From: UBA1181 sp963619325
Lineage (GTDB): Bacteria > Bacteroidota > Bacteroidia > Bacteroidales > Paludibacteraceae
NCBI GenBank assembly: GCA_963619325.1
Contig: CAVEVQ010000004.1
Span: 30,477-94,476 of the forward strand
Direction: 5' to 3'
DNA: 64,000 bases
The position numbers and the translations under genes were made by a program. Under the pieces are notes generated by a model. It ran no database searches. It was not told the DNA's origin and saw only the letters and a list, made by a program, of their open reading frames with translations. Within the stretch, counting starts at the first letter, position 1, and the number at the start of each line of letters is the position of its first letter. This document shows, one piece after another, positions 9,007-18,300 of this stretch.

Positions 9007-10500
9007 CTAATGTTTGTGGTAACTTCTTGATTGCTCATATTTAGGTTCGCAGGTCAAGTTGATGCCTAACTTTTTGAAAGTTTGCTCATCTACATTAGTA
9101 ACTAAAACTGTAGTGTGAGCGGTAGCTCCTTTGAGTTTAGGCAGTTGCTGCAAGGCACGCTCTGCCAATTCGCTATGTGCTGCAGATGATGAGAGTGCGA
9201 TGAGAATCTCATCGGTGTGCAAACGAGGGTTGGTGCTACCTAAATATTTGGTTTTGAGTTTTTGAATAGGCTCGATGGCCAGACGAGATATCAAGTTGAA
9301 AGAGTCGTCTATATTTGCCAAAGTTTTGAGAGCATTTAGCAATGCAGAAGAGAGCGGACCGAACAAGTCAGAAGTCTTACCAGTTACGATAGTTCCATCG
9401 GACAACTCTATAGCTGCTGCAGGTTTTCCTCCTGTCTTTTTTTCTTTAGCGAGAGCTGCTTCGACCACGGGGTAATCGGTAACTTTGACGTGTGCCTGCT
9501 GCATAAGAGACTCTAATTTGCTTTGATTATCCGAGCTTTCTCCGTAGCGTTTCTTGTCGCAAAGACATTTGTAGTAACGGCGGATAATCTCGCGCTTAGA
9601 GGCTTCGCGGCACACATCATCGTCGATGATACAATTTCCAGCCATGTTAACGCCCATATCCGTAGGACTCTTATAAGGACTTTTTCCGTAGATGAGTTCA
9701 AAGGTGGCGTTTAATACAGAGAAAGCTTCAACGTCGCGATTGTAGTTGACGGTTGTTTCTCCGTATGCCTCCAAATGGAAGGAGTCTATGATGTTAACAT
9801 CGTTGAGGTCGGCAGTTGCTGCTTCGTAAGCGAGATTGATGGGATGTTTCAATGGAATATTCCAAATTGGAAATGTTTCGAATTTAGCGTAGCCAGCATC
9901 AATGCCACGTTTGTGTTCGTGGTAGAGTTGAGAGAGACAGACAGCCAGTTTGCCGCTACCAGGACCAGGAGCGGTAACAACCACCAAAGGACGTTCTGTT
10001 TTGACGTATTCGTTCTTACCATAGCCATTATCAGAGACTATCAACTCTACGTTGTTAGGGTACCCTTCGATACGGTAGTGGTGGTAGAAAGGAATACCCA
10101 AAGTGCGTAAACGCTTTTCAAAGAGAATAGCGGATGGTTGCTCGTTGTACATGGTGAGGCAGACGCTACCGACAAAAAGTCCGACGTTGTGAAACTCGTC
10201 GATTAGGCGAAGTACATCCTCATCGTATGTGATGCCATAGTCGGCTCGCACACGGTTTGACTCAATGTCTTCGGCATTAATAGCGATAACAATTTCGATT
10301 TTGTCCTTCAGTTTGAGGAGCATTTGGAGTTTTGAGTCGGGGTGAAATCCAGGTAGAACACGAGAAGCGTGATAGTCATCAAAGAGTTTACCACCGATTT
10401 CCAAATACAATTTATTGCCAAATTTTTGAATTCTTTCGGCAATGTGAGACGACTGCATACTCAAGTACTTGTCGTTGTCGAAACCAATTTTTGCCTCCAT
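9007..10500 (-). CDS. DUF1846 family protein
   Basis: A 497-residue cytoplasmic protein that I recognise as the DUF1846 family, with the conserved start IGFDNDKYL and the motif VTAPGPGSGKLA near residue 180. The latter looks like a nucleotide-binding loop. The family is common in gut and oral anaerobes, and no biochemical role is known to me. The C-terminal part (about 350-480) carries LSDGTIVTGKTS and a long helical segment. It is the only gene of its transcription unit, with a -7 box at 10552-10559 and a good terminator. Function is left open. Confidence 0.8.
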   Translation of the reverse strand: MEAKIGFDNDKYLSMQSSHIAERIQKFGNKLYLEIGGKLFDDYHASRVLPGFHPDSKLQMLLKLKDKIEIVIAINAEDIESNRVRADYGITYDEDVLRLIDEFHNVGLFVGSVCLTMYNEQPSAILFEKRLRTLGIPFYHHYRIEGYPNNVELIVSDNGYGKNEYVKTERPLVVVTAPGPGSGKLAVCLSQLYHEHKRGIDAGYAKFETFPIWNIPLKHPINLAYEAATADLNDVNIIDSFHLEAYGETTVNYNRDVEAFSVLNATFELIYGKSPYKSPTDMGVNMAGNCIIDDDVCREASKREIIRRYYKCLCDKKRYGESSDNQSKLESLMQQAHVKVTDYPVVEAALAKEKKTGGKPAAAIELSDGTIVTGKTSDLFGPLSSALLNALKTLANIDDSFNLISRLAIEPIQKLKTKYLGSTNPRLHTDEILIALSSSAAHSELAERALQQLPKLKGATAHTTVLVTNVDEQTFKKLGINLTCEPKYEQSRSYHKH

Positions 10501-10551
10501 ATTTTTTGTCTCTTTTTGTTGCGAAATGAAAAATTGTAAAAATTACGCTCA

Positions 10552-10559
10552 CAAATGTA
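10552..10559 (-). promoter_or_regulatory. -7 box for the DUF1846 gene
   Basis: Minus-strand TACATTTG, 51 bp upstream of the ATG, matches TAnnTTTG. The -33 element is not clear. Confidence 0.4.
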
Positions 10560-10614
10560 CGAAGATTATTGGAATCAGAGAAATTAAAAAGAAAAATATT
10601 CTTTCAAAATGTTA

Positions 10615-10679
10615 AAAACATATTGTGTCTTCTTTCAAATAGTCAAAATATGATAGAGAAAACTGACACAATGTGTTTT
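10615..10679 (-). terminator. Long-loop hairpin after adenine deaminase gene
   Basis: AAAACATATTGTGTC pairs with GACACAATGTGTTTT (one G-U) across a loop of about 35 nt. Both ends carry a T run on their outgoing strand. It lies just past the ade stop and upstream of the DUF1846 promoter region. Confidence 0.5.
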
Positions 10680-10714
10680 TTTATAGGTTCGCTACTTTAG
10701 TTGTATAGGTTGAA

Positions 10715-12370
10715 TTAATCTAAGAAAAGGTCAGTAAATTGAAATTGGACACCATCAAAGAGTCCTTTGTCGGTCAGTTTTAGTTTGGGGATGACGGGAA
10801 GTGCCATGAATGCCATGGTCATGAAAGGCGCAGAATAATTGCACCCTATTTTTTTGGCTAACATTTTTAGTTCTTTATGACGCTCACCTACTATATCGCC
10901 TGATCGAGGGGACATTAGTCCGGCTATAGGCAAAGAAAGGTCAAGCATTTTTTCTCCATCAGTGACCACCAATCCGCCTTTTATGTCGACGAGATAGTTA
11001 ATGACGTTGAGGAGGTCTTCGTCATTTGTACCTATAGCTATGATGTTATGGCTATCATGAGCGATGGTAGAGGCGATAGCACCTTGTTTCATTCCGAATC
11101 CACGAATGAAGGCTATTTGAGGGCGACCTTCCGAGTAGCGATTGTAGCATACCATTTTCAGTACGTCGTTTTCTGTGTTGGAGATGACATTTCCGTTTTT
11201 AATAAGTGGGCTAACGATGTCAACTGAAGTGAGAAGCGATCCTTCAGATGAAACGATGACTTTCATTTTGTCGGATTTAGGGGATACTTTTAGGTCTCCG
11301 AGCAATAGTTTGTAAGTGTTGAAATTGTTGGGGTATGAGTGGAGAGGGGTTTTGTCGAGGAAGAAGTCGTTGCTGATGCCATTTTGTTTAGTATAGATTT
11401 GAACACCGTCGAGAAAAGCCGACTGTGTTGTGAAATCGGTGAGGTTGTCGACAATGATAAAGTCGGCAGCGTCGCCTATTTGTAACAGTCCTTGTTTGAG
11501 ATGGTAATGTAGGACAGGCGTAACGCAAGCAGCTTCAAGAACATTCCAAAAAGGCACACCCTTTTTGATAGAGCGAGCAACGATAGAATCAATATGACCG
11601 TTTGCTAATTCGTCAGGATATTTATCATCGGTGCAGAACATAAGACTTTCAGGGTAGTCGAAGAGAAGAGGATAGAGTTCTTCAAAATCGCACGCTGCGC
11701 TACCCTCTCTAATTTGCACTTTCATACCTGTCTTTATATGTTCTAATCCCTCTTTAAGAGTTGTACATTCGTGGTCGGTTGAGACACCTGCTTTGAAGTA
11801 TTGTTTTAGTTGGTCGCCCGAGACATTGGGAGCATGACCGTCGATAGGTTTGCCTAATTGACGTGCTGCGTTGATTTTCGCCATAGTCTCTTCGTCGCCA
11901 AGGAGAACGCCAGGCACATTCATCATCTCTGCCAGACCGTATATGTCGTCTCTTTGCAGAAGTTCGGTGACTTGTTGAGAGTTGAGAGTCGCACCATTTG
12001 TTTCGAAGGTAGTAGAAGGGACACAAGGGGACGCTCCGAAGTTGAAGTGGAAACGAACTTTTTTGCCGTTTTGAATCATAAAATTGACACCTTTGATACC
12101 GAGGACATTGGCGATCTCGTGGGGGTCGGCAACGACGGCGAGTGTACCCCTTTGAATAGCTATTTTTGCGAAATTTTCAGGAGTCAGCAGTGTGCTTTCT
12201 ATATGAATATGAGAGTCGATAAAACCAGGAAGAATGAAACCATACTTGGAAGGAGTAGAGTCTATTTCTTCTATACATTCTATTTTTCCGTTGCGGATGC
12301 AGAGACAACCCCTGAATACTTTCTTATTGACGACGTCAACAATATTTCCATAGATTTTTTGTTGCAGCAT
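10715..12370 (-). CDS. ade: Adenine deaminase
   Basis: A 551-residue amidohydrolase of the bacterial adenine deaminase family, converting adenine to hypoxanthine for purine salvage. The metal-binding GFIDSHIHIEST near residue 50 is followed by VADPHEIANVLG, GHAPN and STDHECTT. A C-terminal domain typical of this family carries IAHDSHNIIAIG. Length matches the Bacillus/Bacteroides enzymes. It is a single minus-strand gene, divergent from the restriction-modification pair. No recognisable -7 box was found in the 111-bp gap on its side. Confidence 0.95.
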   Translation of the reverse strand: MLQQKIYGNIVDVVNKKVFRGCLCIRNGKIECIEEIDSTPSKYGFILPGFIDSHIHIESTLLTPENFAKIAIQRGTLAVVADPHEIANVLGIKGVNFMIQNGKKVRFHFNFGASPCVPSTTFETNGATLNSQQVTELLQRDDIYGLAEMMNVPGVLLGDEETMAKINAARQLGKPIDGHAPNVSGDQLKQYFKAGVSTDHECTTLKEGLEHIKTGMKVQIREGSAACDFEELYPLLFDYPESLMFCTDDKYPDELANGHIDSIVARSIKKGVPFWNVLEAACVTPVLHYHLKQGLLQIGDAADFIIVDNLTDFTTQSAFLDGVQIYTKQNGISNDFFLDKTPLHSYPNNFNTYKLLLGDLKVSPKSDKMKVIVSSEGSLLTSVDIVSPLIKNGNVISNTENDVLKMVCYNRYSEGRPQIAFIRGFGMKQGAIASTIAHDSHNIIAIGTNDEDLLNVINYLVDIKGGLVVTDGEKMLDLSLPIAGLMSPRSGDIVGERHKELKMLAKKIGCNYSAPFMTMAFMALPVIPKLKLTDKGLFDGVQFQFTDLFLD

Positions 12371-12450
12371 AGGTATGAAGTTTATTTGCGAAGTTACAAA
12401 AATGCTTTTTAAAGAGGTTGCGTAATAATCAAGGATTAGTTAATAAGTGT

Positions 12451-12458
12451 TATCTTTG
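12451..12458 (+). promoter_or_regulatory. -7 box for the restriction-modification operon
   Basis: TATCTTTG (TAnnTTTG) 23 bp upstream of the endonuclease ATG. The -33 element is poor. Confidence 0.4.
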
Positions 12459-12481
12459 TTAGGAATATTTGTGAGTTTGTA

Positions 12482-13894
12482 ATGGGAAAATCATATAACG
12501 AGAAAGATATAACGTCAATTTTTGAACATAGCAAAGGTTTATTAAACCATTGTTTGAGAGATTTTATGCCTAATGCTGCGGAAAATGCAGGTAAAGGAAG
12601 TTTAGGGCAATTAGTTGAGAAGTTATATTTTGGGTATAATACTAATAGTAGACAAGAGGCAGATTTTTCAATAGCAGGTGTTGAATTGAAATGTACACCT
12701 TTAAAAAAATCTTTTGACAAGCGGAATTTACTCATAAAAGAGCGACTTGTTTGCTGTATGATAAATTATGCAGAGGATTGGAACAAAACGTTTGAACAAT
12801 CGCATTTTTATCAAAAGTGTTTGGTGATGTTGTTGATGTTCTACTTACACCAATCGGGTGTTTCTAAACTTGACTTGGAATTTCTGTTTACAGTGCTTTG
12901 GAAAATTCCAGAGAAGGATCTTTTGATTATTCGACAAGATTATGAGGTGATAATATCAAAAATAAAAAATGGTGAGGCTCATACATTGTCGGAAGGAGAT
13001 ACAATGTATCTTGGAGCATGTAGGAAAGGTCAGAAAGGCGACACGTTAATGGTGCAACATGGTAATTCTATTAGAGCACCCCGAAGAGCTTGGAGTTTGA
13101 AAGCTGCATATATGCGTCGTGTTTTAGAAGAGATACTGGAATACAATGAGAACGGAGCTTATTGTAATTTTGTTCTGCCAAAGTTGAACGATAATGCACT
13201 TTTTTCAACAGATGAATTAAAGGAAAAATCTATTGACGAAATTCTATTAAATAGATTTTCAAAATTTCAGGGGAAAACATACAATGAAATAAGTAAGATT
13301 TTGAAAATAAATCCAATAACATCAAAATCAAAATATTTTGTTCTTTCAAATGCGATAGCAAGTAAAAGGAAAGTTGGCAATATAAATAAGGCAGAAGAGT
13401 TTATAAAATCAGGTTTAACGATGAAGACGATTCGTGTCAATAAGCATGGTACGATAAAAGAAAGTATGTCTTTTGAAAACATTGATTATCAAGAAATTTT
13501 AGATTGTAATGAATGGACGGAATCAAGACTTTATGAACTTTTTTCTAACAGATTTTTATTTGTTGTTTATAAAGAAACGGATAGTATATTATCTCTTCCA
13601 AAAGGAAGAAAAGAGGCTGAATATCAATTAGATAAAGTAGGATTTTGGACGATGTCACAAAATGATTTAAAGATTGCAAAATCTTATTGGCAGAATATAC
13701 GTGAATGTGTAAAAGAAAATCACATTGACCCAAACTATTTTTGGAATATAGAAAGTAATCGTAACTTTCACGTTCGACCTAAGGCTGCTGTTGCCACTGA
13801 TTTGGCTGTGAATCCGAATGGAGGAATGACAAAAAAGTATTGTTATTGGTTTAATGCCAAATATGTAAAGAAAATCATTGAAAATGAGTTATAA
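12482..13894 (+). CDS. Sau3AI-type type II restriction endonuclease (GATC)
   Basis: A 470-residue MutH/Sau3AI-family endonuclease. The catalytic triad is read directly: D61, E68 and K70 in a DX6EXK arrangement (ADFSIAGVELK). GKGSLGQLVEKLYF precedes it, as in MutH. Residues about 1-210 are the catalytic domain, and about 250-470 are a second MutH-like domain without the triad, as in Sau3AI, where it binds DNA and helps cleavage. The expected target is GATC, inferred from family. Base composition is visibly more AT-rich than the flanking ade and activase genes, suggesting transfer. It overlaps the methylase gene by 11 bp, so the two are translated from one message. Interruption is not seen and the enzyme looks functional. 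Confidence 0.88.
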   Translation: MGKSYNEKDITSIFEHSKGLLNHCLRDFMPNAAENAGKGSLGQLVEKLYFGYNTNSRQEADFSIAGVELKCTPLKKSFDKRNLLIKERLVCCMINYAEDWNKTFEQSHFYQKCLVMLLMFYLHQSGVSKLDLEFLFTVLWKIPEKDLLIIRQDYEVIISKIKNGEAHTLSEGDTMYLGACRKGQKGDTLMVQHGNSIRAPRRAWSLKAAYMRRVLEEILEYNENGAYCNFVLPKLNDNALFSTDELKEKSIDEILLNRFSKFQGKTYNEISKILKINPITSKSKYFVLSNAIASKRKVGNINKAEEFIKSGLTMKTIRVNKHGTIKESMSFENIDYQEILDCNEWTESRLYELFSNRFLFVVYKETDSILSLPKGRKEAEYQLDKVGFWTMSQNDLKIAKSYWQNIRECVKENHIDPNYFWNIESNRNFHVRPKAAVATDLAVNPNGGMTKKYCYWFNAKYVKKIIENEL

Positions 13895-15239
13895 AATAGA
13901 AGAAACATATAGTGTACTTTGTGAGCCAAATATTCAATATTCAAAGGCTATTCATAGTCGTGTCAAGGAGTTGTCTCTTTTTTCTGACGAAGTGGTGCAA
14001 ACCAAAGTTGATGATATTCGTGTAGTAGAACTATTTGCTGGTGTCGGTGGCTTTCGTATTGGATTGGAACGTGCTTCTGAACGATACAAGACGATATGGA
14101 ACAATCAGTGGGAACCTTCAACAAAGCGACAGGATGCAAGTATCATCTATTGCCATCGGTTCGGTACGGATGGACATTGTAATGAGGACATTGCATCTGT
14201 TCCAACGAGTGAGATACCTGATAGTGATTTGTTGTGCGGTGGATTTCCTTGTCAGGACTACTCTGTGGCGACAACGTTGCAGCGTTCAAGTGGCATTGAG
14301 GGCAAGAAGGGTGTTCTCTGGTGGCAGATTTACCGCATATTGTTAGAGAAGGGTGACAAACGTCCGAAATATCTAATGTTAGAAAATGTAGATCGACTGC
14401 TCAATTCACCTGCAAAGCAACGGGGGCGAGACTTTGCTATTATACTCTCTTCTCTCGCCAATTTGGGCTATACTGTTGAGTGGCGTGTGGTGAATGCAGC
14501 TGAATATGGTATGCCACAGCGTCGTCGTAGAACATATATTATTGCATATCAAATAGATACAAAACTTAACATTCAGTATTTGTCAGAGAAAGACAAATTT
14601 GATTGGGTATTGTTAAATGGTGTGATGGCAAAGGCGTTCCCTTGTCAGAAAAAAGATAAAACGAGGGGTAATTTTTCTATTTCAATGGATATTGCCGATG
14701 TTTCTGAAAACTTCAATAAAGGGAAGAAAATGAGTCCTTTTCATAATTCAGGAGTGATGAGTGAAGGCGAAGTTTTCACGCTTGATACGCTATCTGTTTA
14801 TGACGGACATTGCATCACATTGGGCGAGATTTTGGTGGATGAGAAAGAAGTTCCGGTGGAGTTCGTCATTTCAAACGAAGAGTTGCCGAAATGGGAGTAT
14901 TTGAAGGGACATAAATCGCTGAAGCGTGTGAATAAAACCACTGGGTATGAGTATAATTATAGTGAGGGAGCGATGGCATTTCCCGACTATCTTGACCGTG
15001 CTTCGCGTACCATCATTACTGGCGAAGGCGGTGCTGCCCCATCACGTTTTAAGCACATCATCCGCACTGCAAATGGACACTACCGACGTCTTCTTCCTAT
15101 TGAGTTAGAACGATTAAATATGTTCCCAGACAATCACACAAAAGGAGCGAGCGATTTGCGTCGTGCTTTCCTTATGGGAAACGCTTTAGTGACTGGGATT
15201 GTAGAGAGGATAGGAATTGTTTTGGCAGGAAGAATGTAA
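13884..15239 (+). CDS. DNA cytosine-5 methyltransferase of the Sau3AI-type system
   Basis: A 451-residue C5-cytosine methyltransferase that should protect the host GATC sites from the preceding endonuclease. Motif I is VELFAGVGGFRIGLE. The catalytic cysteine is C123 in GGFPCQDYS (motif IV). Motif VI is LENVDRLL, motif VIII is MPQRRRRTYI, and motif X near the C-terminus is LMGNALVTGIVERI. About 200 residues between VIII and X form the target-recognition region. I start it at the ATG at 13884 rather than the TTG at 13878. The 11-bp overlap with the endonuclease gene supports translational coupling. Target GATC is inferred from its partner. Confidence 0.9.
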   Translation: MSYKIEETYSVLCEPNIQYSKAIHSRVKELSLFSDEVVQTKVDDIRVVELFAGVGGFRIGLERASERYKTIWNNQWEPSTKRQDASIIYCHRFGTDGHCNEDIASVPTSEIPDSDLLCGGFPCQDYSVATTLQRSSGIEGKKGVLWWQIYRILLEKGDKRPKYLMLENVDRLLNSPAKQRGRDFAIILSSLANLGYTVEWRVVNAAEYGMPQRRRRTYIIAYQIDTKLNIQYLSEKDKFDWVLLNGVMAKAFPCQKKDKTRGNFSISMDIADVSENFNKGKKMSPFHNSGVMSEGEVFTLDTLSVYDGHCITLGEILVDEKEVPVEFVISNEELPKWEYLKGHKSLKRVNKTTGYEYNYSEGAMAFPDYLDRASRTIITGEGGAAPSRFKHIIRTANGHYRRLLPIELERLNMFPDNHTKGASDLRRAFLMGNALVTGIVERIGIVLAGRM

Positions 15240-15297
15240 AGAGGGAAGAATAGATTGCGTCTGCCACAAAAATCCAAAACTTTTTCAAACTTTTTCG

Positions 15298-15305
15298 TAA
15301 CTTTG
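15298..15305 (+). promoter_or_regulatory. -7 box for the dehydratase-activase gene
   Basis: TAACTTTG matches TAnnTTTG, 86 bp before the ATG. The following sequence contains nested repeats (GTAAC...GTTAC and GCCAAAGGC) that would lie at the transcript start. Confidence 0.4.
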
Positions 15306-15390
15306 CCAAAGGCTTTTTTCGTTACCTTATTTGTAGAAAAAAGTGCTGAGTTAGAATAAAGAAGGAAAAGAAGAAAAATTATTTTAAGGT

Positions 15391-18300
15391 ATGTTTAAAA
15401 TAGGTCTCGATGTTGGTTCTACAACTGCTAAGATAGTCGTGTTGAACGACAAGCAAGAGGTTGTTTACTCGTCGTACAGACGCCATTTAGCGAATGTCAA
15501 AGGGGCAATTGCTGCTTTTCTTGAGGAGTTGAATTCCATCTTGACAACTGAAAAATTCACATTGTCTATCACTGGCTCCGTCGGGTTGGGTGTAGCAGAA
15601 CGCTATAATATTCCTTTTGTGCAGGAGGTGATCGCAGCGTCTGAATTTACTAAAAAAGTGCACCCCGAAATATCCACAATCATTGATATTGGTGGCGAGG
15701 ATGCTAAAATTGTATATCTGAACAACGGTCAGGTGTCAGACCTTCGCATGAATGGAAACTGTGCTGGCGGTACGGGTGCGTTTATTGACCAAATGGCGCT
15801 CTGCTTGGGTGTTGAGGTAACGGATTTGGATGGGTTGGCAAAGAATGCCTCTCACATCTATCCTATCGCTTCTCGTTGTGGCGTGTTCTCAAAGACAGAC
15901 ATTCAAAATTTGATTGCTCGTAATGTTTCGAAAGAGGATATTGCGGCATCTATCTTTAGGGCTGTGGCCGTGCAGACAGCGAGTGCGCTCTCGCATGGTT
16001 GTGAGGTTCGTCCGAAAGTGTTGTTTTGTGGTGGTCCGCTCACTTTTATCGGTTCGCTTAGAAAGGCCATTGCCGATTATTTCCGTCTCAATCTGGAGCA
16101 AGACTGTGTGGTTCTTGATAATGCCAACATCATTCCTGCATGGGGTACTGCCCTCTTCAAGAATGATATGGAGCCTATCGACATCAAGGAATTGACTGAC
16201 CGATTGAGCAAGGAGCCTGAACCGCAGACACAAACGCAAAATCCAAATCGCAACAGGACAAATGTCTCTCTTCCTCCTATTTTCAAGGACGAAGAAGAGT
16301 TTTTAGCGTGGAAGGGAGAGAAAGAACGCATGCACATTCCGGTGGTCAACTTGGCGGAATGTAAGGGAAAGACTTATTTGGGTATTGATTCAGGGTCTAC
16401 AACGACAAAAGTCGTGTTGATCAATGAGCAGGGCGATATACTCTTCAAATATTACACGCATAATGGTGGAAACCCAATCGAAGCCGTTCATCGAGGTTTG
16501 GAGCGTCTAAAGGCTCGTTGTGAGGAGGAAAAGTTAGATCTTCATATCACGGCAGGATGTTCCACGGGATATGGTGAGGACTTGATTAAAGCTGCCTATT
16601 CGCTTGATTATGGAATGATAGAGACGATGGCGCACTATGTGGCGGCAAAAAACATGTGTCCTGATGTGTCGTTTATCCTTGATATTGGTGGTCAGGACAT
16701 GAAAGCCATCTATGTAGAGAATGGTGCGTTGACACACATGGAGATAAACGAGGCATGTTCTTCGGGTTGTGGTTCGTTTATAGAGACGTTTGCCAACACT
16801 TTGGGTTGTGAAATCTCGGACTTCGTTTACCAAGCGTGCCAGAGCAAGGATCCGTGCGACCTCGGAACTCGTTGCACGGTGTTCATGAACTCGAAAGTGA
16901 AGCAGGTGCTTCGTGAGGGTTATGCAGTGAGCGACATTGCTGCAGGACTTGCTTATTCAGTGGTGAAGAACTGCTTGTTTAAAGTATTGAAAATCAAGAA
17001 CTACGATGACCTTGGCAAGAATATCGTTCTTCAAGGGGGAACGATGAAAAACGACTCTATCGTCAAGGCATTTGAGAATCTGACGGGGAAGACAGTATAT
17101 TGCAACAATGTGCCTGAGCTGATGGGTGCGTATGGATGTGCACTTTATGCAAAGCGTATGTGCGACGAGCAGAAGGAGGCTACCCCACTTGACACGTTCC
17201 TTAACTCGGCAGAGTATGATACGAAGTTATTGGCTTGCAAGGGTTGTGAAAACAATTGTCAGATTTCAAAATATATCTTCAAAAACGGAGGTGTTTACTA
17301 TTCAGGAAACAAATGTGAGAAAATCTTCCATAACGGACAGGCAGATGCGAAGCCAGGCATAGATATGAGCAACCGCAAATATCATGAGTTGTTTGATCGT
17401 GCCGAGATTCCTTCTCAGTTGACTCATCCATTGATGAAGATGGGAATCCCGCGTGCGCTTAATATGTACGAGGAGTTTCCTTTCTGGCATACTTTCTTCA
17501 CGGAGTGTAACATAGAGGTGGTGCTTTCGTCGACGTCGACTTATCGCAATTACGAGAAGGGTGTCCACTCAGTCATGTCTGATAACATTTGTTTCCCTGC
17601 AAAATTGGTGCATAGCCATATCTATGAGTTGCAGCAGAAAGGTGTTGACAGAATTTTCTTTCCACGTGTTGTATACGAAAAGGAGGAAGACAAGTCGGTT
17701 GCCAACAGTTTCAACTGCCCTATCATTATCGGTTATCCAGAAGTAGTGAACAGTGCTATTGAGTCGGAGATTCCAATAGATTCGCCAGTCATATCGTTTA
17801 AAGATGACGAGTTGCTTTTGAAGCAGTTGTATAGATACATGGAGACGTTGGGTGTGCCTAAGAAGGTGATCAAGAATGCGCATGATAAGGCTTTGAAGGA
17901 GTATAGCGAGTTTGGTTTGAATCTTCGCAAGATCAATGAGGAGGCATTTGAGAAATCGCAGAAGGAAGGACGTATGACCATCGTTTTAGCGGGACGTCCG
18001 TACCATACTGATCCGTTAGTGCAACATAAGATCTCCGAGATGATTTCTCAGATGGGTGTAGATGTTGTGACAGAGGAGATTACGAGGAAAACAAACAATG
18101 GCGAACAGGAGGCATTTATAATTAAACAATGGTCGTTCGTAAATAGAATTTTGAACTCAGCGCAGTGGGTTGCGCGTCAAGGACGCAACGTTCATTTTGT
18201 GGAGACGACCTCGTTTGGTTGTGGTCCTGATGCCTTCTTCGTGGATGAAGTTCGTTCGTTATTGAATCGTTATGGTAAGCCATTGACGTTGTTGAAGATT

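Noticed and set aside
11858..12412. A 184-codon plus-strand open frame.
   Set aside because: Antisense to adenine deaminase, which is complete and conserved.
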